From Agrocybe praecox (lineage: Eukaryota; Basidiomycota; Agaricomycetes; Agaricales; Agrocybaceae): DNA of 64,000 nt. The notes beneath the pieces were generated by a model. That model saw nothing but the letters and a program-made list of their open reading frames with translations, was not told where the DNA came from and did no database searches. The position numbers and the translations under genes were made by a program. Location: the NCBI GenBank assembly GCA_964017145.1, contig OZ024848.1, positions 2,244,501 through 2,308,500 on the forward strand, given 5' to 3'. Of the stretch, positions 44,935 to 57,098 are shown in pieces (the first letter of the stretch is position 1; every line of letters starts with the position of its first letter).

Positions 44935-45324
44935 TTAGAACCGCGGAAATTTCGAAGGCAAACGCAGGGTTTGACAATATGACTGCTCTTCAGTTATATA
45001 ATGCATGAAAACAATGGCGCCAGAAACGTATCCATCAGACCCCGAGATGCATGCTATAGTACAGAAATATGTTAGTGACAGTAAATGATGTGGCGACTCT
45101 AGTGGGTCACGCAAAAACTCCGTGCCATCCTGAGCGTCCCGGAGCAGGTCCAACATGTTCCCAAAGCCAAATAAAGCGCAAACCTGCAGTGAAATATCGC
45201 GAGTAATGATGCCACAAGCTTCAGCCACCGAGGGTCGAATACATTTAAAGTCGCCATACAAAAGAGCTTTTTGTTCAAGGCAGAATTGGTGGAAATTTTG
45301 ATTGTGCTCCAGCGTGGACGTCAT
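44935..45324 (-). CDS. Hypothetical 129-residue ORF, weak support
   Basis: ATG at 45324 opens MTSTLEHNQNFHQFCLEQKA and the frame runs to TAA near 44935. The middle part, RPSVAEACGIITRDISLQVC, reads like coding sequence, with mixed third-codon bases. No domain or homologue is recognised and no promoter feature stands out. It lies between the F-box gene and the Tcd gene, where a real gene or a decayed one could fit, or it may be chance. The frame just upstream (45275-45511) opens with TTG and is not credited. Confidence 0.3.
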   Translation of the reverse strand: MTSTLEHNQNFHQFCLEQKALLYGDFKCIRPSVAEACGIITRDISLQVCALFGFGNMLDLLRDAQDGTEFLRDPLESPHHLLSLTYFCTIACISGSDGYVSGAIVFMHYITEEQSYCQTLRLPSKFPRF

Positions 45325-45595
45325 CGCGTAAGCGCCAACAGTCTAGTAGAGGAAATGAAGAGAGAGATAATTTCTTGGTGTTTTCGTTGGTGAGCGTGAT
45401 CCTTGAACTTTGTTGTTCTTTCGGGAATGAAAATATCTCAAGTCCACGAAGCCGCTGCAAGTCTAGAGGGAAATCAATAAAGCGATACCAGACAGCAGTC
45501 GATGTGCACAACGGGAAAGTGGGCTAGTGAGAAGTATAAAATAGTTGTAGATGAAACAATGATACTTTTAGGATTGATGATATTAGTTTGCTGTT

Positions 45596-47228
45596 TTACA
45601 TCACCCAGTCTCGAACTTTTCGAGCCTCGGCCGCTCTATAATTCACAATCTCTGTCACTTCAACACCCCATAATTGTTGAGGGTTGTTCTCCGTATTGGC
45701 CGTACCATCGGGGTTCCAAAGAGCCCTGACATGCTTCTCTGCATCATTGAGCTCGAAAACAACGCAGTTATCGATGCTCAAAGGACGCGAAGGATCCCAT
45801 CGCACAAGCGTTGGTCGTGTAGGAACATCAAATGGTGGGATTGCAGAGCGGCCTCGGTAAAGATCCTCGAAAACGAGGGCAACGTCGTCCTCGTCGATTG
45901 ATAGTTTACTGTTTTAAATCATGAACAAGGAATTTATGTACATTGAGGGCAACTTACTTGATCTGATGACCTGCAATCTTTGATTCTCGGTGAAGCAGGT
46001 CTCTATAAATCCTCTCGTAAAGTTTCTTCCTATTCTTTATAGGAAGTGGGTTGTTGATAGGTTTTCCAGCGACCTCGCAGAGGATGTAGGTGGCAATGTT
46101 CAGACCAAAAATAGATGGCAGAGGACCCAATACTGGAAGAATCCGCACGCGGAAGTCGTCGAAAACACCAAGCTCTTTGACCGGGCCCTTTTGGAATTCT
46201 TCCTCCGGTAAGGGAAGGAGTTTAACGTCACCAGGTACCTCAGTGGAATAGACAACAGGTATACCCGAGTCAACACCAAGGACTCGAAGTCGACGTCTGA
46301 CTGATCGGGCTAATGGATCGTATATTGTGTATGATATATCGCTAATCTGAATTCTGGTCGGGTCACACTTGGCTCCTGCGCCCATAGAAGAGAAGACCTG
46401 AAAAAAATGAACAAATGTTGGGATGACGAACACGACAACAAACCTTGATTTTGTTATCATGACAATACTTCAGCAGATCCACTTTGGTTTGGATATTATC
46501 GATGGCATCTGCGACAATATTAATATCAGAATATATATATAATTTTCAAACTTACCAATTACCCAGTCAGCGCCTTCGAGCAAAACTCCACCCTCCTCTT
46601 TCCTCCAAATATCAACTCTCGAGTCAACATTGACCCATTTTGCAAACTGCTTCAATGCCTTCTCTATGCATTTCACCTTTGGAGTGCCCACGTCTGAGAG
46701 ACCAGCTGTGGCGTGTCTATTAAGAGAAGACAAGGTGACGTAGTCAAAGTCTACCAGTCGAATATCAGAGATTCCGCTGTAGAGAAATCAGTCAATTGTT
46801 GTATAAGTTACCAATCACTGGGCTACTCACGATCGCACAAGCATAACAGCTGCCCAACTGCCAACGCCGCCGCATCCCACGACTACGACTTTTCCCCGTC
46901 GAATCTTGGACATTCCCTCCTCTCCAAAAAATGCATAATTTCTTGCAAGCTGTTCACGTATCAGCCCTTCATCGTAGTCAAGGCTTGCTTCAATCCGCGA
47001 GGACCCAAGTTGGTTCTGTAGCTGCGATGCCTTGGCTTCGATGTCGTCTGAATCCTCCTGAGTGGATTCTAAGTCAGATATTGATCGTTTTATCTCTTCA
47101 TCGAGCTCCTTCCTTCGTAGACGTCTAGTATGCGTGGTATACGCATGAATAAGACTGGCAGTGGCGAGCGAAGCTGCAACACCCGTTGCTATAAGTTGAG
47201 ATCTATGAGAAAGACTGTTGAGGCTCAT
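45596..47228 (-). CDS. tRNA threonylcarbamoyladenosine dehydratase (Tcd1/Tcd2, TcdA family)
   Basis: E1-like enzyme that cyclises t6A at position 37 of tRNAs to ct6A, using ATP. ATG 47228 gives MSLNSLSHRSQLIATGVAAS, a hydrophobic N-terminal anchor (yeast Tcd1/2 sit in the mitochondrial outer membrane); a longer frame starts only with TTG. A coiled coil (SISDLESTQEDSDDIEAKAS) precedes the ThiF core: LARNYAFFGEEGMSKIRRGK, VVVVGCGGVGSWAAVMLVRS (ATP loop), IRLVDFDYVTLSSLNRH, then an intron-split DAIDNIQTKVDLLKYC. VFSSMGAGAKCDPTRIQISD contains the conserved Cys region of the family. A C-terminal extension reads FEDLYRGRSAIPPFD and ends KVRDWVM. It is flanked by two related F-box genes. Confidence 0.88.
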
Positions 47229-47422
47229 TATTTGGTTTTTCAAAGCAGCGTAGCCGGGAAGCGTATGTAAGCCGGCCAACCGACCAATTTGGTTCCCACG
47301 ACTTTCAAAGTCTTATTGACAACCGTCAACGCGTCAACGCGCTGCCATTAATTCTGATATACGCGTCTTTGGTTTGTGCACACACTTCATCTCCTTCTCT
47401 TACTTCCCATTAATTGTGAAAA
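47229..47422. promoter_or_regulatory. Shared divergent promoter, Tcd and F-box genes
   Basis: 194 bp lie between the ATG of the Tcd gene (-) and the ATG of the F-box gene (+). An inverted word, ACGCGTCAACGCG, sits at about 47328-47341 and may be relevant to cell-cycle MluI-type control, but that is a guess. Confidence 0.45.
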
Positions 47423-48955
47423 ATGTCAGGAATGAACGAATTCTCGCACCTTTTGAATCCTCAACACGCATTAAATCGGACCCTTGTCGAAGGCGAAATT
47501 GCGGGATGCGAGCACGAAATACGTTCCCTGGAGCAACTGACCTTCGAAGCCCGACAACGTCGGTTAGCACTCGACGAAAAGCTAAACGCAACGGCTCTCA
47601 TCAATGTCCTACTGCCACGAGATGTCCTCACCGAAATTTTCTTCCTGGTCTGCGAAGAAAATTGGGAGCATGGGTCTCCTAAGGACCTCCCTGGCCCGTT
47701 CTTTCTCGGGAAGATTTGTAAATACTGGCGAAAGCTGGTATGGTCGACCGCCCGCCTGTGGGCCATTGTCATAATCCGTTGTTTTGATGATGGAATAAGT
47801 GACGCAAAGCGAGAACCAAGATTCAAGCTACTGGAAGAATGGCTAGTGCAAGCACAAGGATATAAGCTCCAGATTCGACTAGAAAGAACGCGCCCTTTAA
47901 ATCCAAAAACCATCCCAACGGCAACATTTAGGCTGCTTTTGAACTACTCCTCCCAATGGAAAGTGTTTCACAGCTATCCTTTCCCCAAGCTGGCCAAGAT
48001 AATGCAAGAAAATCAATATTTGTTCCCCGAACTTGTATCCCTAACGTTAACCGGTACAAGCTACGAAGCGACAACCCGTACGCCGTTAGATTTCATATTA
48101 TCGCCCATACAAGAAGCGACAATAATGCAACACACGATAATGAATCCAGGTCTCCAGATTGACTGGATGCAATTACGCACCTTGACTTTAGCGGCAGAAG
48201 GTATGCCCGAGAGGCTACTACTGGATCTATTGCGAACACTCATCAATCTTCAATATTTGAAAATAACCACCCCTTATATCTGGAAGAGGGACCAAAAATC
48301 TTCTACGATTACACCTTGCCTATTACCAGCCCCTGAACAACTTCACATTGAAGATGAAGCCGACTACTGTGGCCGCTTCATGTCGGCTCTATCCTTACCT
48401 AAACTGCATTGCCTCGAAGTGACGTCGCTCGGGCGTGAATATACCTGGATAACTGAAGCACAGAACTTGCTCAACAGATCTAAATGCCGCTTACAGGTAT
48501 TCGTCGTGAGCACTAGGGATCTGAAACCGAAAGAGCTATATTCCTTGTTTCCCTCCTTGGAAAGCATAGAAAATCTCAGGCTAAAAATCACATACCCAAG
48601 TAGCGATGCCGCACTTTCTGACGTTACGATCAACGCCCTCAACCCCAACATTTCCTCGGACGGCAATGTTCCAAATCATTTCCTTCCTAATTTGACGACC
48701 TTTCAATATCACGGACCAGTGGACTTTGATTTCGATACCATGACAAGCATGCTTCAGTCCCGACTGAAGTATTCCTCGGATCCCACTTCTAATATGAAAC
48801 CTCTCAAAACCTTCGACGTCAAGTACACAAATATGAGCTGGATATCAAGGATCGCAGCTTTAAAACCAAATTCTATCGCTCCTTTCTACATTGAAATAGC
48901 GCGCCTCGCTAGTCTCGGAACGAAGCTAGATATCATATACCCGGAAAAATCCTAG
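47423..48955 (+). CDS. Intronless F-box/LRR-like protein, paralogue of the 43.3-kb gene
   Basis: A 510-residue frame opens MSGMNEFSHLLNPQHALNRT and shows the same order as the minus-strand gene at 43319-44839: coiled coil (VEGEIAGCEHEIRSLEQLTF, RQRRLALDEKLNATALINVL), F-box (LPRDVLTEIFFLVCEENW, FFLGKICKYWRKLVWSTARL), leucine-rich solenoid (LFPELVSLTLTGTSY, LLDLLRTLINLQYLKIT) and a near-identical closing pattern (FDVKYTNMSWISRI, PFYIEIARLASLGTKLDIIY). It has no introns. The NATALINVLLPRDV segment aligns with NSTALINAVIPQDV in the other gene. It is a putative SCF substrate adaptor with unknown target. Confidence 0.85.
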   Translation: MSGMNEFSHLLNPQHALNRTLVEGEIAGCEHEIRSLEQLTFEARQRRLALDEKLNATALINVLLPRDVLTEIFFLVCEENWEHGSPKDLPGPFFLGKICKYWRKLVWSTARLWAIVIIRCFDDGISDAKREPRFKLLEEWLVQAQGYKLQIRLERTRPLNPKTIPTATFRLLLNYSSQWKVFHSYPFPKLAKIMQENQYLFPELVSLTLTGTSYEATTRTPLDFILSPIQEATIMQHTIMNPGLQIDWMQLRTLTLAAEGMPERLLLDLLRTLINLQYLKITTPYIWKRDQKSSTITPCLLPAPEQLHIEDEADYCGRFMSALSLPKLHCLEVTSLGREYTWITEAQNLLNRSKCRLQVFVVSTRDLKPKELYSLFPSLESIENLRLKITYPSSDAALSDVTINALNPNISSDGNVPNHFLPNLTTFQYHGPVDFDFDTMTSMLQSRLKYSSDPTSNMKPLKTFDVKYTNMSWISRIAALKPNSIAPFYIEIARLASLGTKLDIIYPEKS

Positions 48956-49380
48956 GAAGGCGTATGGATCTATGTGGTTTGATTTCCCTACTACAAAATT
49001 TTGTACTCGTTATTTTATGATTACTCTACACATACTCAAGCAGATCAGCGAATTCGTTTGTACATGTTTGCCCTCGCCTTTTTTCTGTGCAACTCTCTGG
49101 CCTTTCTATCGACTGCTACGTCGCTATTTGATTCATACCCCATAATCTGTTACATTATCGCACTTTTAAGTTTCTAACAAGATATTTATAGTTACACCTG
49201 TGCATGGTACCGTGTAGTAGACCCTGGATTTCTAAGTTTACGCGATTCAAGCTAGTAGTGTCTGTTAATTATTTAGCAGGCGACGGAAGCTCAAAAAGTG
49301 CTGAAGTGCTGAAGAAAAGAGTATAAAATAAAGGAGAAACCATCGCAGAAATAGTATGTCATCAGCTCTTGCATACACAA
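48956..49380. other. Intergenic, nothing recognised
   Basis: 3' flank of the F-box gene and 5' flank of the methyltransferase pseudogene. Confidence 0.4.
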
Positions 49381-49889
49381 ATGTCTAACCAGCACACCCG
49401 CCGCATTCGCTTTAAGTAAGGCGCTGATAAAAGCTGTAATGCTCACTACGTAAATCACTGGGAGCAAAGCGATTGGGACCTCAGGCGGGTAAGTATAATT
49501 ATCCTGTTCTTGGTGATAAAATAAATGAAGAACCTGACGATTAATTCTAGAGTAATTCCAACAGGTATTCGACTATCTAGTTTGCGAGAGCTCTCCTCAT
49601 TGACGGCTGTGTCGTCACTCTTGGTCTGGACCCTCACCATGCAAAAGTATGGCCTCGCAAGAATAAAGCCTATGAACTAACAAAGGTTATATTCAAGGCC
49701 GCGTCGGAGAATTTTAAGATAGCCGGAGTCTCCGACAAAGTGGGGCTCATATTGGGTCCCGCGTCGACTTCCCTCGCGAATTTATACCTCGACCTGCCAT
49801 TCGACCTCGTGATTATTGACACCGACAAAGAATCTATCCTTGATTACTATAACCAAGCAAAGCGTTTAGTCAGGCCGAGGGGCGTTATT
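49381..49889 (+). pseudogene. Degenerate O-methyltransferase, copy 1 of a tandem array
   Basis: The start MSNQHTRRIRF resembles the first residues of copy 2, but the following exon with the [14 protein letters not shown] region is gone. What is left at 49475-49495 matches only the GTLGG end of the SAM motif. The next exon reads YSTI, then TAG at 49578-49580 where the intact copies have Trp, then FARALLIDGCVVTL and DPHHAK. A long last exon is well kept: FKIAGVSDKVGLIL, LDLPFDLVIIDTDKESILDY, AKRLVRPRGVI. The final exon with the DNV motif is missing. Loss of the Trp codon, of the N-terminal core and of the C-terminus makes a non-functional copy. Confidence 0.85.
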
Positions 49890-51046
49890 GTAAGTGATGA
49901 TGAGATCTTACTTCTGATGTGTAGTCGCACTTATACAATTCGTAGTTTTCCGGAGTAATATATTTTGAAACATGCTCTTCGGACCAGGGTATTCGCGAAC
50001 TTGAAAGCAATGTTGCTAATGACTTGCATGGTAGAAAAGAATTCATTTCTGGTGCAGACAGAAGAGAATTTAGCTCAGTAGACTAGCCGCAGAGACGCGT
50101 CTACCTACTCTCTGGTTTAAATTGAAAGAAGTTAATTCAGTAGGGTGATAGAAAGGAGAAGATTGTAAATTTTTTCTGGCAATATATACTACATCTACAA
50201 AGTTAGCATGGTGGCCGAGGCCACGCGTCTTCGCTGTCCCTAAAGGCTCCCTTACTTTCTCTTTATTCTTGAGCATGGGAAGACAGTGTGCGGAGCTTGT
50301 ACGCAATACTACGTAATTTGTGTTGAGGAGTAACTGCGCAGACCTCTCTCCTCCAGGTTCCAATCAAGGGTCCGATCCACTTGCTCCTGTTCCCGAACAT
50401 GACTCAATCCTTATCTGATAACCGGAGTCATCTATCAGCTTCCTCAAATAGCGGACGGACACGTATAGATCTTACTGGAGGTATGTAGAGGTATATACTG
50501 TATATTTTTATGTTTGCCGGGGCTTGTCGTCAGAGCAGGTTTAAATTTAGATCATACTATGTGGAGTGTTTATTTTTAGATACATCGTGGTGGCTGGGCG
50601 CTTGGCGTAATGTGCAATTAAAACCAAGAAATGCAACTAGGTATATAGGTAGAACAACCAACAACCCATTGTTGTTAATCAACCCTAAATTATAGTTTTT
50701 GAGCAAGTGCAAGGTGTATGCGACCTTAAAGCTATAACGGGCACGCCGAATACATATATGCTATGGCCTGCAAGTTCAAATGATGCTAATAAAGTGGCGC
50801 CATGTCGGATCTTATCAGATAAAGACTGAATTAGACCTGCACAACTTCGAGACCTTCCATCAGCAATTTGCTATATGTTACGCCTTATGGTAAAGAGAAA
50901 GCAGAAGTCTGTTAATTAGTAATCCAACGATTCAAAAATGACTCGATCAGTGCGAAATCTATAAAATGGGATGGAACCTGTCTACACCTCAGAAACATCA
51001 TCATCTTCATTTCCATTATACATCACTCTGTACTTGCATTTTAAAC
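49890..51046. other. Intergenic spacer in the methyltransferase array
   Basis: 1.15 kb without a supported gene. The promoter of copy 2 is at the right end, with a TATAAAATGG stretch at 50959-50968, about 85 bases before the ATG. Confidence 0.45.
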
Positions 51047-51899
<853 letters not shown>

Positions 51900-53058
51900 T
51901 ATTAGTAAAGTGCTTTGTACTCAGGACTTGAATGAAACTAAGTCGAACTCTCGGGTTTTGCCATGATGGGATCACCTTACCCTGGGCCAATATTGATTGC
52001 GACGCCTTATCATGTAATAATGTATCGTTTTAACCTGGTGAAAAAAATGTGAGAAATAGCATGGTTCATTACCCACATTACAGCTACATACCCTTGTAAA
52101 AGAAATCTTGTAAATCCATCCGATTATATATGCATACTTTTACACTGTATATGTAATTACTGCTTCAAAAATATCAACTAGTCAACGACATCTGATATGT
52201 TCCCCAAAATAGCAGCCGTGAAGTGAACTACCAGTAAAGTCTGAGGCGCAGCTGACCATAGAGAAGATTCCGGAAAAAAAGACGGGGAAACTAGAAAGCG
52301 GTTAACACCATGATATTCATTTGTGACCAGAGTTGAGAAGTTGAGGCACCATACGTTCAAGGTTGCGACTCTCAGGGGTTAGACTCATAGTAAAAGATCT
52401 AACATTCCAAATTTTGTCAAAATTCGAGTCCAGATGCCACTGCTCGCAGTAATAATTGTCTGCAGCGTTCAAATCAAAAATGTTTGTGGTGCCCCAGGCG
52501 AACCGGTGCGGCTACCCAGTGTGTGTACCAAACACTGAAGAGGAAAGGTGGGTGGGAGCGAGCACAGGACCCGAGAGTAGCGAGAAAGCAAGAAAGGCGA
52601 GCGGGAATTCTTTTGCACTCGAGGAGCAGGAAAGAGCGACGGGATGAGAAGGAATTTCAGGGTTGGATATATATTGCTATATTAAAGATGTCAGGAGGAT
52701 CCGAAGGAGCGGCCCAAAGAGGACGTCGATATTCCTCCCTGTACGTCTTATCGCAGCATTTGAAAGATTTAAGGATGCTCAGTGCGCGCTGCGCAGTTTA
52801 CGTTTTCACCCCTAAAAATGACGTGATATAATCTTATCTGATTAGCGACATTCAAGCCCTCCTGTGACTCGACTGCAAATGATCATGAATCATAATTAGT
52901 ACGCCATATGATACAGCAGATCCATTTTATGTCTGTCCGGATAACAGCCGGCCAGAATTTGAAATTTGAGATTTGGGCAGGCTATAAATTGCAGCGATCT
53001 TACTTTATAGTACACCCCTTACCTTACCTCCCAACTTAGATCCTTCCATAAACTTAAA
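51900..53058. other. Intergenic spacer, no supported gene
   Basis: 3' flank of copy 2 and promoter of copy 3, the latter with a TATAAAT box at 52983-52989 about 75 bases before the ATG. Short ORFs at 52456-52831 have no domain. Confidence 0.45.
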
Positions 53059-53938
53059 ATGGCAGGCCGACAAACCCACGTATCCACCGACATCGATGTT
53101 TGGACGCGTTCTGATGAATACCATAACTCTTTCTTGATTCCGCAAGACGATGCTTTCGATGCCCTGGTTAAGAATAGCAAAGACAAAGGTCTTCCAGACA
53201 TCGCCGTATCTGTGGCTCAGGGCAAGTTTCTTAATCTACTTGCCAAGTCCATCAGCGCAAAGCGAGTGCTCGAAGTTGGCACTCTTGGAGGGTGAGACAC
53301 CAAACACTACTGCTCAAGATATGGGACAAGTTTCTGACATACATAACATCGATTTTACAGTTACTCAACGACCTGGTTCGCTCAAGCTCTTCCTGCAGAC
53401 GGCAGTATCGTCACACTTGAATTAAACCCTCATCATGCGAAGGCATGTTTTAACATTGTTTAATATCCACGACAACCCCGACTTATATTCCTTCTTTCGA
53501 ACTCAAGGTCGCGGAAGAGAATTTCAAAGCAGCAGGCGTTGCGGATAAAACCCAAGTAATCGTAGGGCCAGCTGCAGAATCCCTGGCCAAATTACATCCC
53601 GACCAACCATTCGATCTTGCCTTCATCGACGCAGATAAACCTTCAAATCTCACATACTTCACTGAGGCCAAGCGCCTGGTCAGACCAGGAGGCGTGATTG
53701 TAAGTCATTTCGTGCACGACTTCTAGATTGTGAATAGTCGACTCACAGAATGAATTAGATCGTGGATAATGTAGTTCGATACGGACGCGTCGCAGATTCA
53801 ACACAATCAGACGCCAACATCGAAGGAGTGCGCCGCCTCCTTGGTGCTCTGAAAGACGATAAGGACGTTGAAGCGACGACGATTGGCACTGTCGGTGAGA
53901 AGGGCTATGATGGTTTCATCTATGCCATTCGAAAATGA
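53059..53938 (+). CDS. Caffeoyl-CoA-type O-methyltransferase, copy 3
   Basis: The same four-exon layout as copy 2. [133 protein letters not shown] and GEKGYDGFIYAIRK are recognised in order. The metal-binding FIDADK and VDNV motifs are intact. The reading frame is interrupted only by the introns. It is more similar to copy 2 than to anything else in the window, so the two arose by local duplication. The substrate is unknown. Confidence 0.88.
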
Positions 53939-54188
53939 GCGCCGATGTTAGAAAGCATAATGGAGTTCATATTTTGGCAGCATAATTGAGTTACATAGAT
54001 ATGTACAAGTACAGACGTGTATGGTGGTGTAGTACAACAGTTATTGGTACAAATCTACAAAGGAATGACAAAGAAAGAAGAATATGCGAAGAACGAAGTG
54101 TACGCTACTAAGAGGGACCCAAAGGTCGCAAATGGAATCAATAATTGAAATTGTCTGCAAAGCCTGTTGCAAAAGGAGAAGCAAGAAA

Positions 54189-56705
54189 TCATGTCAACAC
54201 CATCAACGTTTTACGTTGTGTTGAAAACAAAAAAAGTGTGATGAAAGCCCCAATTAGAAATCCTGTTACCGCATATGACGCTGCATCAACTATCACAGTT
54301 GATCGTGTCCCCCGGGTTCTGGGACGATCCTTATCCTCCTGGGCTGTGCCCAAAGGAGCGAGCAAACTAATTTGTTGCCTTGGTGGAATTATTGCGGTAG
54401 TTGATACGACACGCGGTGCTTGAAGTTCTAAAGGCGACGAGGGCCGGGGAGTCGATGGAGATGATGACTTAGGCGATAAAGAAGGTAAAGTTGGAGACGG
54501 TGGCGATGGCGATGAGGTTCGTGTCCTGCTCACAGTGGATGTCCTAGAGTCAAGAGGAGAAATCGATTCAGATGACGCCGAAGGAGACGGAGGCAAGGGA
54601 ACATCTAGAGCACCGTAAATGAACGGCAGAGGTAGAGGGTGATATAGCTTGGGCGAAGGTTTGGTTTCTGAGAAAGATATTGTCCTCGAAGCCACGCCCA
54701 GTGAGCGGAAGCCGGCGAACGAAGGGACGATCTCGAAAGAGTCATCGGCTACTAGAGAAACACGTTTGGCTGGGAAATCAGCAGGCTCGCAGAGTGTTTC
54801 CACAGAGGTGATGGAGGAAGCTGACGACATGGAAGAAAACGAGGAAAATTTAGGGCGAACTCGCACCCAAGAGTTGGAAGGAGACGGCGGGACATGATGT
54901 TCCTCCTCCTGCTGTTCTGCCTCAAGTTCTGTTTCATCCCCATCGTTTTGTCCTTCAAGTCCTAGGTCCCTATCTTCTATCTCTGCTCCCTGTTCTATCT
55001 CTTGCATAACCGAGGCTGAGGAGGTTGGGAAGGCTTGAAGCTCGTCATGTAGCTCAAGATCTTTAGAGACTTCGTCAGCGTCCTCATGCACAAGATCCTC
55101 TGATATTTCCTCCTCCAAATATCTCTCTGCTGGATCTGAAATTTGAAGGTCCTCTTCAGATGGTACCTCCTCTAAAGCCGGCAGAGGTACGTCATGCACA
55201 GTGGCTGGAGGTGTCGGCGGAGGAGAGGCCGGCTCCTCCGATATCGGGGTATTCTTGTTCGATGGAATCTCGGGGGCTTGTTCGATCTGTGTATCCTCTG
55301 AGACAACGCCAAATGAAATCGACGTGGGTGATAAAACAATACCATGCGGTAAGGTGGTGGCAGGAAGGAAAAGCGAATTGCGTGGCGATTCCGGTGGTGT
55401 GATTGGTGTTTGGAAGGTAACCGGAATTTTGGGTATCACAGTGACCGACATCTCAAGAGACGGTGGTTTGCGTAGGATCTTTGCAAGATCAGTCCCCAGC
55501 AGAGTCGGTTCCTCTGACTCAGCCAGAACCAAATCGAAATCTCCTTCGCCGTCTGAGTCAATTTCCACATTTTCGATGACAAGTCTTGACTTTTCGCCCT
55601 GAAGTTCGATTGTCTGCTGTAAATCGCTGATGACAAGCTGCAGCCTGTTAATTTCGCCTTGTTTCTGAGTAGAATATTTCTCCTTCAGTTCTTCTCCAAT
55701 AGCGAGAACCATGGCCTCGATAATCTGGCGGACTTCAGGGTGGTTCCTGGCCCATTGGCCCCCGGGCCAGATCGAAATTGAAATAGCCAGGTTGCGGAGA
55801 TAAGTAATCGCGATGTCGAAGTCATCCTGCACAACATGATGGAAAAATGGTCGGAGGAATCCTAGAGCGAGTCTGACGGCCCCTGCGGTGGAGTCCCTCA
55901 AGCGAACATCAGCAGGTCGCCCGAGGAACAAAGCCGACATGTCTTGGCAAAAATTACGATAATTTTGCTTTCGAAGGGCATAATTCCACGCGAGTTGATC
56001 AAGGGGATTACCGACGATGGTTTGAGTATCCTTTTGTAGGAAATAAGAGGGCAACTTTCGGATGATTTGCAAAAGAGGAATTGATGCAAGGACTGCTGTT
56101 CGAGGTACCATGCCATAGACAAGGACAGATTGCGAGTCCTGCGAGAATCGGTACCATTTCCAGAATTCATCGGTCCGCCTAGATATACGATATCAAATAA
56201 GCATGAATAGATAAGAAAGCGAAAAAAAAAAAACATACTCTTCCAGGGTACTTTTCTGGAGAAGTTGCATTGCAGTAGCTGCTCTTCCTCCGAGTGCATT
56301 GGCATCAATGATGGCGATTTCGACATCTTTCTTCATGCCTTGATGATATCGTCGTACGGCTTCCCAAATGGACCAGCCAAAGTTGAAAGAAGTGGAAACA
56401 TAGCAAGAGGACGTCCTACTCGTCCAGTCCATGTGTTGTGCGACATCTGCATACGAGCCGATGAGAGGCTCGAAGAACTTCACTTTGGGAAGGTCGGCGG
56501 GTGATCGAGCGAATTGCTCGTCAAACCTTGGAGCGATGAAGAAAGGGTCTGTATCATCTGCAAATGGCGGTCTTTCCTTGGGGGTATATACTCGGTATAT
56601 GAATGGATTGGAGGTAATCAGAGAATCGAAATGGATATCAGTTCCAAAACCGCACTGCGGGAGAGGGCAGATATCTGCGTCGGGATCAACGGGACGAGAG
56701 GGCAT
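54189..56705 (-). CDS. DUF7587-like tail-anchored protein with acidic, proline-rich middle
   Basis: ATG 56705 opens MPSRPVDPDADICPLPQCGF. The N-terminal exon contains NPFIYRVYTPKERPPFAD, STSFNFGWSIWEAVRRYHQG and KKDVEIAIIDANALGGRAAT, a pattern I associate with the fungal DUF7587 domain of unknown function. After a short intron, RRTDEFWKWYRFSQDSQ and MVPRTAVLASIPLLQIIRK close the domain. A helical part (AITYLRNLAISISIWPG, QWARNHPEVRQIIEAMV) is followed by about 400 residues of low-complexity, acidic and Ser/Pro-rich sequence. The final 35 residues hold one hydrophobic helix, YAVTGFLIGAFITLFLFST, followed by basic RK, a tail anchor. Domain recall is moderate; the membrane tail is clear. Confidence 0.7.
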
Positions 56706-56745
56706 TGCGATGTGAGGGTGGCAAAACACAGAGCAGGCCGCACAA

Positions 56746-57098
56746 CTAGTATTTGAAGAGATGCTCCAGCCTCATGTACTGGGGCTGAAACGGGGTGAAG
56801 ACATGCACAGTGCTGCGAAAATAACGTGTTCGGTGAAATTTAGGTTTCCAATTTCGCAAGTCATGCAACACGTGTATGCGGCAAGGTTTCAGCAAGGCAG
56901 ACGATGCTATGTTTACCTCTAATGGTCGGAGCTACTTGAAATGTTTCCAGTTCATAGCGAATGTCTGTGTATTTATCATCATTGTGTTCAAATTCGACAC
57001 CTACCATGTAATGTCAATTCATCGAACATTCCGGCGCTGTATGTAATGCAATTAGACACTTACCGACTTTCATGGCGGGGAAAGACTTGTGCGACATA
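56746..57098 (-). CDS. Possible small gene, unidentified, uncertain
   Basis: On the minus strand ATG 57098 gives MSHKSFPAMKVG, a GTAAGT donor, then GTCGAATTTG... reading VEFEHNDDKYTDIRYELETF and QVAPTIR before a second donor at about 56920. The exon after the next AG could end either as LCMSSPRFSPST or, in another frame, as TVHVFTPFQPQYMRLEHLFK. The middle exon has coding character and acidic-aromatic content. The true gene may extend further upstream (57100-57470 has a readable exon FGRVAVEDLDNAASQFVSS). I cannot name it or fix its borders. It lies 41 bp upstream of the DUF7587-like start, on the same strand. Confidence 0.25.

Noticed and set aside
47229..47279. N-terminal extension of the Tcd gene to 47279
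   Set aside because: The frame there opens with TTG; ATG 47228 gives a sensible membrane-anchor start.
52456..52831. ORFs between methyltransferase copies 2 and 3
   Set aside because: Short, overlapping, Arg/Glu-rich frames with no domain.
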